A DNA stretch of 60,564 nt from LW40-45 sp048883105 (GCA_048883105.1 JBHLQY010000002.1:1-60564), one strand, 5' to 3'; counted from the stretch's first letter, positions 18,696 to 28,101 are shown. Numbers and translations: made by a program. The notes: generated by a model from the sequence alone, not told the origin.

Positions 18696-20138
18696 CTAAC
18701 CAATAATTTGGCCCCAATCTGAGAACTCAATAATTTGTTGAAAATTTTTGGCCATGCTTACAAACATTACACATCCAATACAAAAAATATTTACAAAATC
18801 ATCTATGGATAAATTCAAGAGCTTACTATTATTTTCGGAAACTCCTTGGCCTCGTTCAACTTCTATGACTCCATCAAATCCAGATAAATTTACAACAAAT
18901 TCTTGTTTGTCTAAAGTTCCATGATAACTGCCTCTTGCTATTCTTGCTAATCCCCCAATTGGGATAATTTTTCCATTTATCTGAGACATATAAATCCTTA
19001 AATCGAAGGTGTGTTTGCCCCCTTTCCAGTCTATTAAAGAAAAATCAGCCATTTCTTGGATTGTGTATGGATAGGGATTTCGATTTTTCATGAATTTCGC
19101 AAAAAATTCTTTCTTACTCTCCTCTATTAGATTTTTAATATTGGATGGATCTTCGTCTGGAGATATCGGAAGGACTCCTGCTCCCCCAGAACCGCCATCA
19201 GGCTTAATTATAAAAGGTTTTTTATATTTTTTTATGATATATCCCAATTTTTCTATTAATTCACTCTCATTATAAGCTTTTGTAAATAGAAGATATTTTA
19301 AATTATACTTTTTAAGGATGTCCTTAGCAAAATAACTTGCTAAATAAGTTAGCGATTTATCATCCGTAACTCGATAAATAGGATTAACGATAATTGTGTG
19401 AATTTTTCGAAAATCTTTTCTTATTAACTGAGTAAACACATCATTTTGAAACCGACGCGCAATACCATCTCCTATAAGAACGCTAATTTTAGAAACCTCT
19501 TGAAATTTGAACCAATTTTCTGAAAAGGATAAAGTTGTGGATAACTGCTTGTAATCAGCAATTAAAAACGCAACGTCAACATTGAAATCCTCTTTAAAAT
19601 TGTTAACATTAAATATATCTACCGAAAGCTCTCTTTTTCTTATTTTTTTTCTTAAATAATCAATCAATATAACTTTTTCGTGGATTAAACCATCATCTAT
19701 CGGAACTCCAACAAGAACAAGAACTTTATTATCTCCACGCGTATTGTTTTTAATAGCTTGAGAAATAGCTTCAAAATATCCATTATACATAATAGTTTGT
19801 TGTTTTTTTGTGAGGATGGAAAGCCCGCGATTTGAACCGCCATTAGTCTCCAAAAGAAAAAATTTCTTTCCTCCTGGCTCATCACACACCATAAAATCAA
19901 TACTGCCAGCATAGAATAAATCGTTGTTGCTTAAGTAGTTATCTTTATCTCTTTCCATCTTCCTCAAAGCTTTTTGCCTAACAGCATCAGCAAAATTATC
20001 CTCTTGAGACGCTCTTAAATCAGCAAATAGTACTAGATCTAATCCTAAGGATTTTCCTAAATTAACTAAATCTAAATCTGAGTCTGATATTTCTTTAGAC
20101 ATCAGCTTCACGAATTTAGAGAGCTTATTATCATCCAT
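18696..20138 (-). CDS. ATP-grasp ligase-like protein
   Basis: The 480-aa protein has in its C-terminal half the marks of an ATP-grasp fold: PFIIKPDGGSGGAGV (Lys and glycine-rich loop), followed by FDLRIYM and a GGLARIARG segment. The N-terminal part contains FFLLETNGGSNRG and is not a domain I recognise. ATP-grasp enzymes join a carboxylate to an amine or thiol through an acyl-phosphate. The family includes RimK and tubulin-tyrosine ligases. The substrate cannot be read from the sequence. It forms a two-gene unit with the M14 peptidase. Confidence 0.75.
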   Translation of the reverse strand: MDDNKLSKFVKLMSKEISDSDLDLVNLGKSLGLDLVLFADLRASQEDNFADAVRQKALRKMERDKDNYLSNNDLFYAGSIDFMVCDEPGGKKFFLLETNGGSNRGLSILTKKQQTIMYNGYFEAISQAIKNNTRGDNKVLVLVGVPIDDGLIHEKVILIDYLRKKIRKRELSVDIFNVNNFKEDFNVDVAFLIADYKQLSTTLSFSENWFKFQEVSKISVLIGDGIARRFQNDVFTQLIRKDFRKIHTIIVNPIYRVTDDKSLTYLASYFAKDILKKYNLKYLLFTKAYNESELIEKLGYIIKKYKKPFIIKPDGGSGGAGVLPISPDEDPSNIKNLIEESKKEFFAKFMKNRNPYPYTIQEMADFSLIDWKGGKHTFDLRIYMSQINGKIIPIGGLARIARGSYHGTLDKQEFVVNLSGFDGVIEVERGQGVSENNSKLLNLSIDDFVNIFCIGCVMFVSMAKNFQQIIEFSDWGQIIG

Positions 20139-20172
20139 AAAATCACAAGAGAATTTCTTTTTAACAAATAGC

Positions 20173-21405
20173 TTATAAATATAAATAACCTTGATGATTT
20201 CCCTTTATACTAAGCCTTAAACTCCCCAATAAGATTTTTTTGACTTTTATTTGCTCTTTATAAGATAAATCAGAAAATATTAATATATAGTTTTTTTCTA
20301 AATTTATAACAAATAGAAGTCCTATTTTTATCAATTTTGAATCCTTGTCAAGCAATGAAATTATCACATAGTGATAAGGGAGTTTAATTAATTCGCTAAT
20401 ATCAATCTCTCTTTCAATAATTTCGTTAGTCTCAGTATTATAATCAGACTTTACAAATTTAATATCATTCAAAGAAATAGAGATTTTTCTATAATCCTTT
20501 AAAACCTTAGCAAATTGACTTTGCCTTAAAAATCTTCTTTCTTCCTTATCCTTTTCGTAAAAGTATTTATTATCTTCCTTAATTAAATATACTTTTCTAT
20601 CTTTTCTTAATCTAGCGATTTTTACTATAGTTTTTAATTCTTTAATTGTATCATCGTGAAATACGATTAAAATATCAGGATTTATCATTTCGATAAAAAA
20701 ATTTTTATATATGACACCTGCTTCTTGCTTTATCCAGCCATCCGTATCAATTAATACAAAATTAGTGTCTATATGATTTCTTATATACTCATCAACTAAA
20801 TTCTTACAATAATGCGACACTATAAATTTATAATTTCCTTTTGGAAATGTGGCTCCTATAAATACTGTGCTCTCTGAATCAATATCTTCGCCGGAAATAA
20901 TCGAATCCTTAATTGTTCCAATATTAAGAGTAGTTGGCAAATACATTATCTGTTGTCCTAAATCAGAATCAAGATAACCTCCTTTAAATCCCTCCTTAAG
21001 GAAACTATTAGCTAAATATTTGATTATAGTTGTTTTTCCACTACTAATCCCCAAAACCATAATTTTTAATGGTTTTCCCTCTTTTTCTTTAAATTCTTCT
21101 AAAATGGCATTCTTAATTTCAATCCATCTGTTAGATATCGAATTTTCCTTAATTAATTTAAGACTTTCTTTTTCGTTAGATGTATATATCTCTAATTTTG
21201 ATTTTTCTAACGCAAATAACGGGTAATGATTAGCACTAGGAATAATTATGACGTAGTCTTCATTAAATTCTGAAAAATCTAAATTTGAACTTTTTTTATC
21301 TGGAAGAATTGTTTTTCCAAGTACTTCTAATTTTCCTTCTAATAAAGTTATTCTCGTCGGCCCTTTTACTAACAGCGTATGTCCTTTTTCGATATTTTTA
21401 ATCAT
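20173..21405 (-). CDS. Clp1/Grc3-type polynucleotide 5'-kinase
   Basis: The 410-aa protein has Walker A GISSGKTT (about 119-126) and the family-typical LDSDLGQ (about 145-151), then DTDGWI further on. This matches archaeal and eukaryotic polynucleotide 5'-hydroxyl kinases of the Clp1/Grc3/NOL9 group. An N-terminal beta-rich domain and a C-terminal domain flank the P-loop core, as in Clp1. It probably phosphorylates 5'-OH ends of RNA. It lies 34 bases upstream of the ATP-grasp gene in the same direction, so one transcript could carry Clp1, ATP-grasp and M14 genes. Confidence 0.82.
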   Translation of the reverse strand: MIKNIEKGHTLLVKGPTRITLLEGKLEVLGKTILPDKKSSNLDFSEFNEDYVIIIPSANHYPLFALEKSKLEIYTSNEKESLKLIKENSISNRWIEIKNAILEEFKEKEGKPLKIMVLGISSGKTTIIKYLANSFLKEGFKGGYLDSDLGQQIMYLPTTLNIGTIKDSIISGEDIDSESTVFIGATFPKGNYKFIVSHYCKNLVDEYIRNHIDTNFVLIDTDGWIKQEAGVIYKNFFIEMINPDILIVFHDDTIKELKTIVKIARLRKDRKVYLIKEDNKYFYEKDKEERRFLRQSQFAKVLKDYRKISISLNDIKFVKSDYNTETNEIIEREIDISELIKLPYHYVIISLLDKDSKLIKIGLLFVINLEKNYILIFSDLSYKEQIKVKKILLGSLRLSIKGNHQGYLYL

Positions 21406-21478
21406 TTTACACTCATCTTAATTTAGGTAATTTAAAAAATTAATTCTTTTATACGAAAAATTTCTTTAAAACAATTTT

Positions 21479-22033
21479 TTAAATACTACTACTTTTTTTA
21501 ATCCTTTTATAACAAGGAATACATAGGTTTTTTCCTTTATCCTCTTTTATTCTAGTGATCATTGTAGGATCACCACACTTATCGCAGATAATAGATTCGT
21601 ATATCTGAGCTTTCTCAGGAGGATTAAATTCGACTTTTCGAAAGTCGAAAATATCTTTAGGGTTGGATTTTAATAATTCTTTTATTCGCTCTTCTTTCGA
21701 TGATGGAAGATCTCCAAATCTCCTACTTTTTAAAGATATTTTTAATGCTTTTTTATTTGTTCTATTATAAAAAGTGTAATTATTTTTTCCATAATCTAAA
21801 TATATTAAATTACCTTTCCCAAATGTTGTTCCTAATAATGCTTGAATAGCATCAACGCTACAATTATCATTTTCCACTACTGCAACCAGCTCCTCGTCGG
21901 TACTAAATTCATTGTCATGTTCTAGAATGTATTTAGATACTAAAACGCCTATTGCGACACCGGGACAAGAATGTCCATGGAAATTAACTGCTTTTTTCAT
22001 TAATTCTCTAACTTCCAAATTGATAAGCACCAA
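21479..22033 (-). CDS. FmdE-like protein (formylmethanofuran dehydrogenase subunit E family)
   Basis: The 184-aa protein shows VNFHGHSCPGVAIG near the N-terminus and NDNCSVDAIQ with GTTFGKGNL, the FmdE signature with conserved His and Cys. A C-terminal zinc ribbon follows (CDKCGDPT and CIPCYK). Despite the name, such proteins occur without the dehydrogenase, and their function is uncertain. A role near molybdenum or tungsten enzymes is often suggested. No other fmd/fwd genes are in the window. The start is a TTG or the GTG next to it. Confidence 0.8.
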   Translation of the reverse strand: MVLINLEVRELMKKAVNFHGHSCPGVAIGVLVSKYILEHDNEFSTDEELVAVVENDNCSVDAIQALLGTTFGKGNLIYLDYGKNNYTFYNRTNKKALKISLKSRRFGDLPSSKEERIKELLKSNPKDIFDFRKVEFNPPEKAQIYESIICDKCGDPTMITRIKEDKGKNLCIPCYKRIKKSSSI

Positions 22034-22100
22034 TACTAGATTTAATAAAATGAATCTTCTACATAATTTATAAAATCTTCTTATTTTTTATATATTATAG

Positions 22101-22586
22101 ATGAAATTTTTAGTAGATTCTATGCTTGGTAAACTTGCTCGCCTACTTCGTATATTTTCTTATGATACTATTTATGCTAACGATTTAATAGTTCATTTTA
22201 ATTTAGACCCAGTACCAGATGATAAATTATTAGAATTTGCTCTGAAAGAAGATAGAATTATAGTTACAAGAGATTATATTTTTTATAAGAAAGCAAAAGA
22301 CAATGGTTTTTACTTAGAAGGAGAGGGTGTATATAACTACCTTAAACAACTTAAAATCAAATTTAACTTAGATTATAATTTTGATATAAAAAGAGCGAGA
22401 TGTTCAATATGTAATTCCGAGTTAACGAAAGTCGATAAGAACTTAATTAAAGATTTAATAGAATCCGAGACTTTTAAGTATCACAATAATTTCTATCAAT
22501 GTCCTAATTCAAATTGTAAAAAAATATATTGGAAAGGAACGCATATTGAAAATATAATCGAAAAATTAAATAACAAAAAGTTATGA
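22101..22586 (+). CDS. Mut7-C RNase domain protein with zinc ribbon
   Basis: The 161-aa protein starts with MKFLVDSMLGKLARLLR, the highly conserved opening of Mut7-C (a PIN-like RNase domain), followed by IVTRDYIFYKKA with an acidic active-site residue. It ends with a zinc ribbon (CSICNSEL and CPNSNCKKIYW). It is likely a ribonuclease or RNA-binding protein. It is divergent from the FmdE-like gene with 67 bases between. Confidence 0.85.
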   Translation: MKFLVDSMLGKLARLLRIFSYDTIYANDLIVHFNLDPVPDDKLLEFALKEDRIIVTRDYIFYKKAKDNGFYLEGEGVYNYLKQLKIKFNLDYNFDIKRARCSICNSELTKVDKNLIKDLIESETFKYHNNFYQCPNSNCKKIYWKGTHIENIIEKLNNKKL

Positions 22587-22591
22587 CCGAA

Positions 22592-22825
22592 TTACTCCTT
22601 CTTTAAAAAATGCATTTCTTTAACTTCGTTAAATCTTTGTTTAATTTTCTCGGCCTCTTCGTTATAATGACCTTTTTGATACATTGAATAAGCTTGATTT
22701 AACAATTCTAAACATTTTCGGTATTCTTTGTTCAAATAATGATTATCGGCCAACGATACAAGGTTTTCAGCCTTTTTTTTATAGAATTCTATGAACTGTT
22801 CCGAGGTATCGATTTTCTTACTCAT
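22592..22825 (-). CDS. Small helical protein of unknown function
   Basis: I do not recognise this 77-aa protein. Its sequence suggests two or three amphipathic helices, like a single TPR or MIT-type helical hairpin (LADNHYLNKEYRKCLELLNQA). It converges on the Mut7-C gene with a 5-base gap between stops. The reading frame has normal codon use for this region, which supports it being real. Confidence 0.55.
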   Translation of the reverse strand: MSKKIDTSEQFIEFYKKKAENLVSLADNHYLNKEYRKCLELLNQAYSMYQKGHYNEEAEKIKQRFNEVKEMHFLKKE

Positions 22826-22945
22826 TTTATTTAAAAATCCAAAATTAAATTTTATATATAATATAATTTATGTTCAAAATTATAATAAAATTATCTAAAA
22901 AAGCTTTTTAAAATATAAGTTGAATATCCCTTAAAGGTGTTAATA

Positions 22946-24202
22946 ATGAAAAATATTGGAATAATTGGCGCAGGTATAATGGGTACTGGTCATAGCATTG
23001 GGTTTGATAGGTTATCAGAATCCCAAGTCGTAGCCATTGCTGATCCTAATGAAAATCAACTAGAAATGAGTAAAAATATGTTTAAGAAAAGTTCGCCAGA
23101 ATTTTTTACTGATTATAAAGACTTATTAAAAATGTCCAAAGTGCATGCTGTTGTAATTGCAACTCCAAGTAACTTTCATCACCAAATCACTCTTGATGCC
23201 CTAAAAGCAAATAAAGATGTTTTTTTGGAAAAACCTATTGCCCCTACTATTGAGAAAACAGATGAAATTATTAAAGCGCTTGCCAAAACGGATCGAATTA
23301 TCCAAGTAGGTTTGGTTTATAGATATTCAAATCTCTATCGAACTATGGCTCATTTAATTGAAAAGGAGACGTTTGGTAATGTGATGATGGCATATTGTAA
23401 AGAATATCGAGATAATTTCCCAAGTCACTGGTTTTTTAATCAGACTCAATCAGGGGGGGCAATATTAGATAAGAATTGTCATCATTTTGATTTGTTTAGT
23501 TGGTTTATTAGGTCTCCTCCGAAGAGAGTCTTCGCAATGGGAGGAAACCATGTAGTCAAACCAGGACATAGGATCAAATGTTCCTATTCATCCCATCGGG
23601 GAGAAATCTTAGAAGATCCAACTATCGTAGATCATGCGAATGTTTTAATTGAATATGAAAATGGTGCAAAAGGAAATTTGGGATTATGTATGTACGAAAT
23701 TCAACCTGTTGAAGGATTGGAAATTGGTATTATGGGCGATAATGGTACGTGGGCATTAGCAAAAAAAGATGATGAGCTTACCATTTCTGGTGGTCAAATC
23801 GGTAAAACAAAAGAAGTAAAAGTGGACTATTATTCTGATAATGAGCGAGTTGGGCATATTGGATGTCAAACAGAACGCCGAGAATTTTTAGAATGTATAA
23901 AAACTAGAACACAACCATACGTGAATTTATCAATTGGAAGGGAAGCAAGCGTCGTAGCCCTCGCAGCTGAAAAATCAATTAAAGAAAGTCGAGTAGTTTC
24001 AATTTCTGAGTTTGATAATCCAGAGATTAATGCAATTTTCCAAAAATTAGGGTATAATATGAAACAAAAGACACCTCCCGTTTTTTCTCTTCCAGATGCT
24101 CAATTAAAATTAAAAATAAAAAGAGAATTAAAAATAGAAGAAAGAAAATTAAGTAGAGAGTTAAAAAAAATTAAAGATAGAATTAAAGACCTTTCAAATT
24201 AG
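22946..24202 (+). CDS. Gfo/Idh/MocA-family oxidoreductase
   Basis: The protein is 418 aa from the ATG at 22946. A GTG at 22937 is also in frame, but the GGTG there sits at Shine-Dalgarno distance from the ATG. The Rossmann motif GIIGAGIMGTGH opens the protein, EKPIAPT supplies the conserved Lys-Pro of the family, and DKNCHHFD matches the conserved catalytic His region. The family uses NAD(P) to oxidise or reduce sugars, inositols and related compounds. The last 45 residues are rich in Lys and Glu and likely form a charged helix not usual in the family. Substrate unknown. Confidence 0.85.
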   Translation: MKNIGIIGAGIMGTGHSIGFDRLSESQVVAIADPNENQLEMSKNMFKKSSPEFFTDYKDLLKMSKVHAVVIATPSNFHHQITLDALKANKDVFLEKPIAPTIEKTDEIIKALAKTDRIIQVGLVYRYSNLYRTMAHLIEKETFGNVMMAYCKEYRDNFPSHWFFNQTQSGGAILDKNCHHFDLFSWFIRSPPKRVFAMGGNHVVKPGHRIKCSYSSHRGEILEDPTIVDHANVLIEYENGAKGNLGLCMYEIQPVEGLEIGIMGDNGTWALAKKDDELTISGGQIGKTKEVKVDYYSDNERVGHIGCQTERREFLECIKTRTQPYVNLSIGREASVVALAAEKSIKESRVVSISEFDNPEINAIFQKLGYNMKQKTPPVFSLPDAQLKLKIKRELKIEERKLSRELKKIKDRIKDLSN

Positions 24203-24203
24203 C

Positions 24204-25322
24204 TTAGGTTTTTAATACTGACGGAATTATCCCTTCTATTAATAAATGATCTAATAATACGATAGCCGTCATGGCTTCTACAACTACAATAGCTCTTGGA
24301 ACGATGCAAGGGTCATGTCTACCTGTTAGTTCAATCTCAACGTTTTCCATGGTTTCAATATTAACTGTTTTCTGGGGCTTCCCAATTGTAGCAGTTGGCT
24401 TAACTGCTGCAGTAAATTCAATAGGCATGCCTGTAGAGATTCCTCCAATTATCCCACCTGCATTATTTCTCATTGCTTGAATCTTTCCGTCTTTAATAAC
24501 CCAAGGATCATTGTGTTCACTTCCTTTCATTATGGAAGCCTTAAATCCAGCGCCAAATTCTATACCCTTAATTGCGGGTATGGAAAATATAGCTTTACTT
24601 ATGTTAGATTCGAGACTATTAAAAACTGGACCGCCAATTCCCTCTGGAAAATTATTTACAATACATTTTATAGTTCCGCCTATAGAATCTTTTTGACTTT
24701 TGACTTCTTCTATTGCCTTTTCCATCATTTTGGATTTCTCGGCATTAAGTGCCCTTACATATGATTTTTCTCTCAATTTGATGTATTTTGCGAGATCATC
24801 AATTTTATATGAATTGTCATCCACTATTTCTCCAATGCTTTTTGTATAAGCAAATACGGTGATATTATCATTTCTTAAAATTTGTTTCGCAATAGCTCCA
24901 GCCATTACAAATCCTGCAGTAACTCGTCCTGAAAATCTACCAGAACCTCTATAATCTGCAAATCCTCCGTATTTTTTTATAGCAGAGAAATCAACTTGAG
25001 AAGGCCTTAAAAATTTTTTAAATTCCTCGTATTTTGATGAATCAACATCTTTATTTTTTATTATCATACAAAGTGGCGCCCCAGTTGTTTTGTTTTTAAA
25101 AATTCCAGAGATAACTTGTACTTTATCTAATTCTGAGCGTGAAGTAGTTAATTTAGATTGCCCTGGGCGCCTTTTATCTAACTCACTTTGAATAAAATTT
25201 AAATCAAATCCCAAACCAGCTGGAACTCCATCTACTATAATCCCGATTAGATCTCCATGACTTTCTCCAAATGAAGTGATTTTGAAAATTGTTCCAAATG
25301 TATTATCTCCCAAATTCTTCAC
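24204..25322 (-). CDS. aroC: Chorismate synthase
   Basis: The 372-aa enzyme carries FKITSFGESHG near the N-terminus, DKRRPGQSKLTT, FADYRGSGRFSGR and GRHDPCIVPRA near the C-terminus, all standard for chorismate synthase. It converts EPSP to chorismate with reduced FMN, the last step before aromatic amino acids branch. The EPSP synthase gene is divergent from it with 81 bases between, so the two neighbouring steps may share a regulatory region. The stop is one base from the end of the convergent oxidoreductase gene. Confidence 0.96.
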   Translation of the reverse strand: MKNLGDNTFGTIFKITSFGESHGDLIGIIVDGVPAGLGFDLNFIQSELDKRRPGQSKLTTSRSELDKVQVISGIFKNKTTGAPLCMIIKNKDVDSSKYEEFKKFLRPSQVDFSAIKKYGGFADYRGSGRFSGRVTAGFVMAGAIAKQILRNDNITVFAYTKSIGEIVDDNSYKIDDLAKYIKLREKSYVRALNAEKSKMMEKAIEEVKSQKDSIGGTIKCIVNNFPEGIGGPVFNSLESNISKAIFSIPAIKGIEFGAGFKASIMKGSEHNDPWVIKDGKIQAMRNNAGGIIGGISTGMPIEFTAAVKPTATIGKPQKTVNIETMENVEIELTGRHDPCIVPRAIVVVEAMTAIVLLDHLLIEGIIPSVLKT

Positions 25323-25403
25323 CTTCTCTTAGATTATTAAATATTATAATCTTTCATCTTAAATTAATTAATATTATATCTATAACTTTCTATTAATTAT
25401 TTA

Positions 25404-26720
25404 ATGGAATTAATTATAAGTCCAATAAATAAGTTAAATGGGGAAATAATTGCCCCCCCTTCTAAAAGTTATTCTCATAGAGCTTTTATACTAGCAAGTC
25501 TCGCTGATGGAGTCTCAGTAATTAAAAATCCTCAAACATCTGGCGATGTTGAAGTCACAATTAATGGCTTAAAATCATTAGGCATAAACATTTTAAAACA
25601 AGGTGAAAATTCTTATGTTGTCCAAAAAACCCCAGATGCCTTTAAATCAGCTAAAGAATCCATTGATTGTCAAAATTCTGGTACTTCTCTAAGAATTTTT
25701 TGCGCTTTAAGTCTTATTGTTGAAGGAGGATTATATTTAACTGGAGAATTTTTGAAAAGAAACCGTCCAATTATTCCGTTATTGGAGGCGTTAAAATATT
25801 TAGGCGCTGAATACAAATTAGAGGGAAATGTTATCCATGTTGAGCGAAAAAAGCATCAGTGTAATACTGTGAAAATTCAAGGCGATATTAGTTCGCAATT
25901 CGTTACCGCATTGTTATTAATTAGCCCGATGTTGAAATGTGAAAAAAAAGACTTTATAGAAATTGAAATTACAACTCCTTTAGTGTCATATCCTTACGTT
26001 AAAATTACGTTGGATATATTAGACTCTTTTGGAATCAATTTTCAAGAAAAATTAAATGACCAAAAGATAGGAAAATATATAATCCCCCGCGGTCAAAAAT
26101 ATAGACCGCAAGTATATTCGATTCCAGGTGATTTTTCCTCTGTAGCATTTATTATCGCTGCTGCCGTATTATCGCCAGAAGATTCGAATATAATTATAAA
26201 AAATGTAGATATTCAAAATCCACAGGGAGATAAAAGAATAATTGAAATTTTACGTGGGATGGGAGCAAAAATTGATGTTAATCAAAATACTAATCTGGTT
26301 GCTGTAAAAGGAGGAATTAATACATATCCGTTAAAAGGTAAAGATGTCGATTGCAGTCAAATTCCAGATTTATTCCCAATTTTATCTATTGTAGGTGCTT
26401 TTGCGAAGGGAAAAACAACACTTTATAACGCTTCAAATTTAAGATTAAAAGAGAGTGATAGAATATCGGTCATGGCAAGGGAATTAGCAAAAATGGGTGT
26501 CAAAATCAAGGAAAAAAATGATAAATTAACTGTATATCACTGTGAAAAATTAAAAGGATCGAAAGTTAATCACGAAAAAGATCATAGGATCGCAATGGCA
26601 TGTTGTGTTGCCGCTTTATATGCAAAAAATAATTCTGAAATTAAGAATATAAATATTATTGAAGATTCTTATCCCTCTTTTATTAAAGATTTAAAAAAAT
26701 TAGGCGCTGATTTTAAATAA
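25404..26720 (+). CDS. aroA: 3-phosphoshikimate 1-carboxyvinyltransferase (EPSP synthase)
   Basis: The 438-aa enzyme opens with the substrate-binding PPSKSYSHRAFILASLADG and contains QNSGTSLR, GDISSQFVTALL, RLKESDRI and DHRIAMA, all typical of EPSP synthase. It transfers the enolpyruvyl group from PEP to shikimate 3-phosphate. It is divergent from aroC and converges on the ribosomal gene rps9. No other shikimate genes are in the window. Confidence 0.96.
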   Translation: MELIISPINKLNGEIIAPPSKSYSHRAFILASLADGVSVIKNPQTSGDVEVTINGLKSLGINILKQGENSYVVQKTPDAFKSAKESIDCQNSGTSLRIFCALSLIVEGGLYLTGEFLKRNRPIIPLLEALKYLGAEYKLEGNVIHVERKKHQCNTVKIQGDISSQFVTALLLISPMLKCEKKDFIEIEITTPLVSYPYVKITLDILDSFGINFQEKLNDQKIGKYIIPRGQKYRPQVYSIPGDFSSVAFIIAAAVLSPEDSNIIIKNVDIQNPQGDKRIIEILRGMGAKIDVNQNTNLVAVKGGINTYPLKGKDVDCSQIPDLFPILSIVGAFAKGKTTLYNASNLRLKESDRISVMARELAKMGVKIKEKNDKLTVYHCEKLKGSKVNHEKDHRIAMACCVAALYAKNNSEIKNINIIEDSYPSFIKDLKKLGADFK

Positions 26721-26769
26721 TTAGGATAAGCAATGATAAAATGAATGCGCTTTATCAAAAACCGAGTTA

Positions 26770-27186
26770 TTATCTGAACGATTTTTGACGTCTTGACCGA
26801 GCTTTTTTGCCTCCAAACTTCTTAGGCTCTGTTCTTCGCGAATCGCCGCTTAATAACGATTCGTCGTATTCTCGAAATTTTCGCTCAATTGCCTTTGTTT
26901 TTAGAAACTTATGAATCGCTCTTGATAAAGCTATCCTGACAGCCTCCGTTTGCCCCATTTTACCGCCTCCTTTAACTTGTATTTTTATATCACATTTTTC
27001 TATTTTTTCATGATTGGCAACTTCAATGATTTCTTTTATTCTCTCTCTCTGTAATTCTGGTTCATATAGGTCTAATAGTATATTGTTTATTTTTATTTGC
27101 CCTTTGGCAGGATATTTTAAAACAGCTCTAGCAATGGCAGATTTCCTTTTTCCTGAGGACTGAATTATTTTAACTTTTTCTGACAT
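26770..27186 (-). CDS. rps9: Ribosomal protein uS9
   Basis: The 138-aa protein has SSGKRKSAIARAVLK at the start, GGGKMGQTEAVRIALSRA in the middle and the basic tail KARSRRQKSFR that reaches the ribosomal P site. The tail ends in Arg as expected. It is the last gene of the rpoD-rpl18e-rpl13-rps9 set, with a 3-base gap after rpl13. rpoN, rpoK and rps2, which often follow in archaea, are absent here. Confidence 0.96.
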   Translation of the reverse strand: MSEKVKIIQSSGKRKSAIARAVLKYPAKGQIKINNILLDLYEPELQRERIKEIIEVANHEKIEKCDIKIQVKGGGKMGQTEAVRIALSRAIHKFLKTKAIERKFREYDESLLSGDSRRTEPKKFGGKKARSRRQKSFR

Positions 27187-27189
27187 AGT

Positions 27190-27660
27190 TTAAGCCTCAA
27201 TTTCTCTTTTTTTCCAACCAATCCTAAGGCATAAATTTTCCAACGTAATGTATTTATCGTAATACGATAAGCGCATTTTATCGGCGTTCCTTATTTCCCC
27301 CAGAATTAATTTTTGATACCTATTTTTAAAGCGGTCCGGAATATCTGAAATATATACATGAATTCTTCGAAGAGCTTCTTTTCCTCGAAGTTTCTTTCGA
27401 GGAAGCATTTGTTTAATTACCCTTCTCATAAATGTATCAGGGCGTCTTGGCCAAAAGGGACCTCGCGTTGGATTCGTAGCGGTTCTGATGTTTAACTTTG
27501 CTAAAAACTTTTCGTGAATATTTCTCTTTGTACCGCTAATAATTGCATCCTTTGCATTAACAATAACAACTCGTTCCCCTAAAAGAGCTTTCTTCGCAAT
27601 TTGGCTACAGAAACGTCCTAAAATTTTATCTTTCGCATCATATACTTGATATTCTAGCAT
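27190..27660 (-). CDS. rpl13: Ribosomal protein uL13
   Basis: The protein is 156 aa from the ATG at 27660. The frame extends 24 codons further into the end of rpl18e, but homologues begin at MLEYQVYDAKDKILGR. A GGAG about 10 bases before this ATG also supports it. Motifs VVIVNAKDAIISG and RGPFWPRRPD are conserved in archaeal L13. It lies 19 bases after rpl18e in a ribosomal operon. Confidence 0.95.
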   Translation of the reverse strand: MLEYQVYDAKDKILGRFCSQIAKKALLGERVVIVNAKDAIISGTKRNIHEKFLAKLNIRTATNPTRGPFWPRRPDTFMRRVIKQMLPRKKLRGKEALRRIHVYISDIPDRFKNRYQKLILGEIRNADKMRLSYYDKYITLENLCLRIGWKKREIEA

Positions 27661-27679
27661 TTTTTGAAAGCTCCATTTT

Positions 27680-28036
27680 TTAATAAAAAACTTTAACGTT
27701 TTCTCCTTTAGGATTTTGTTCAAGCAATTCATTTATAGTAATTAATTTACTCCCTGAAGCCTCGATTTTTTTTTTAGCCGATTTTGAAGACGATAAACAC
27801 GCTATTATTAGCTTATGATCTAAATCTCCAATCCCTAAAATTTTACCAGGAACAACAATAACATCGTTATTTTTAGTTTTCTTATTAATACGGTAAAGAT
27901 TAGCCTCAACACGATTTCTTCTTGGTCCAGATATTTTTTTCGAGACTTTTTTCCATATTCTCCGCTTTGTCTTCCATAAGTCTCTTACTAACTTCCGAAC
28001 ATAATAATTACTTGGACCGGTAACTTTATGGGACAT
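27680..28036 (-). CDS. rpl18e: Ribosomal protein eL18
   Basis: The 118-aa protein is a large-subunit protein shared by archaea and eukaryotes. Recognisable parts are RRNRVEANLYRINK and the conserved VVPGKILGIGDLDHKL. It sits directly after rpoD in the expected archaeal order. Confidence 0.95.
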   Translation of the reverse strand: MSHKVTGPSNYYVRKLVRDLWKTKRRIWKKVSKKISGPRRNRVEANLYRINKKTKNNDVIVVPGKILGIGDLDHKLIIACLSSSKSAKKKIEASGSKLITINELLEQNPKGENVKVFY

Positions 28037-28101
28037 AAATAAGTAAATTTAAATTCTAAAAATTAGATTTTTAAATAATTAATAATTTAATAAATTTTTG
28101 A

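Noticed and set aside
24271..24764. Plus-strand frames opposite chorismate synthase
   Set aside because: They are shadows of a strongly conserved enzyme gene and have no motif of their own.
27661..27732. N-terminal extension of uL13
   Set aside because: It overlaps the end of rpl18e and no archaeal L13 that I know has such an extension. The ATG at 27660 has a GGAG site.
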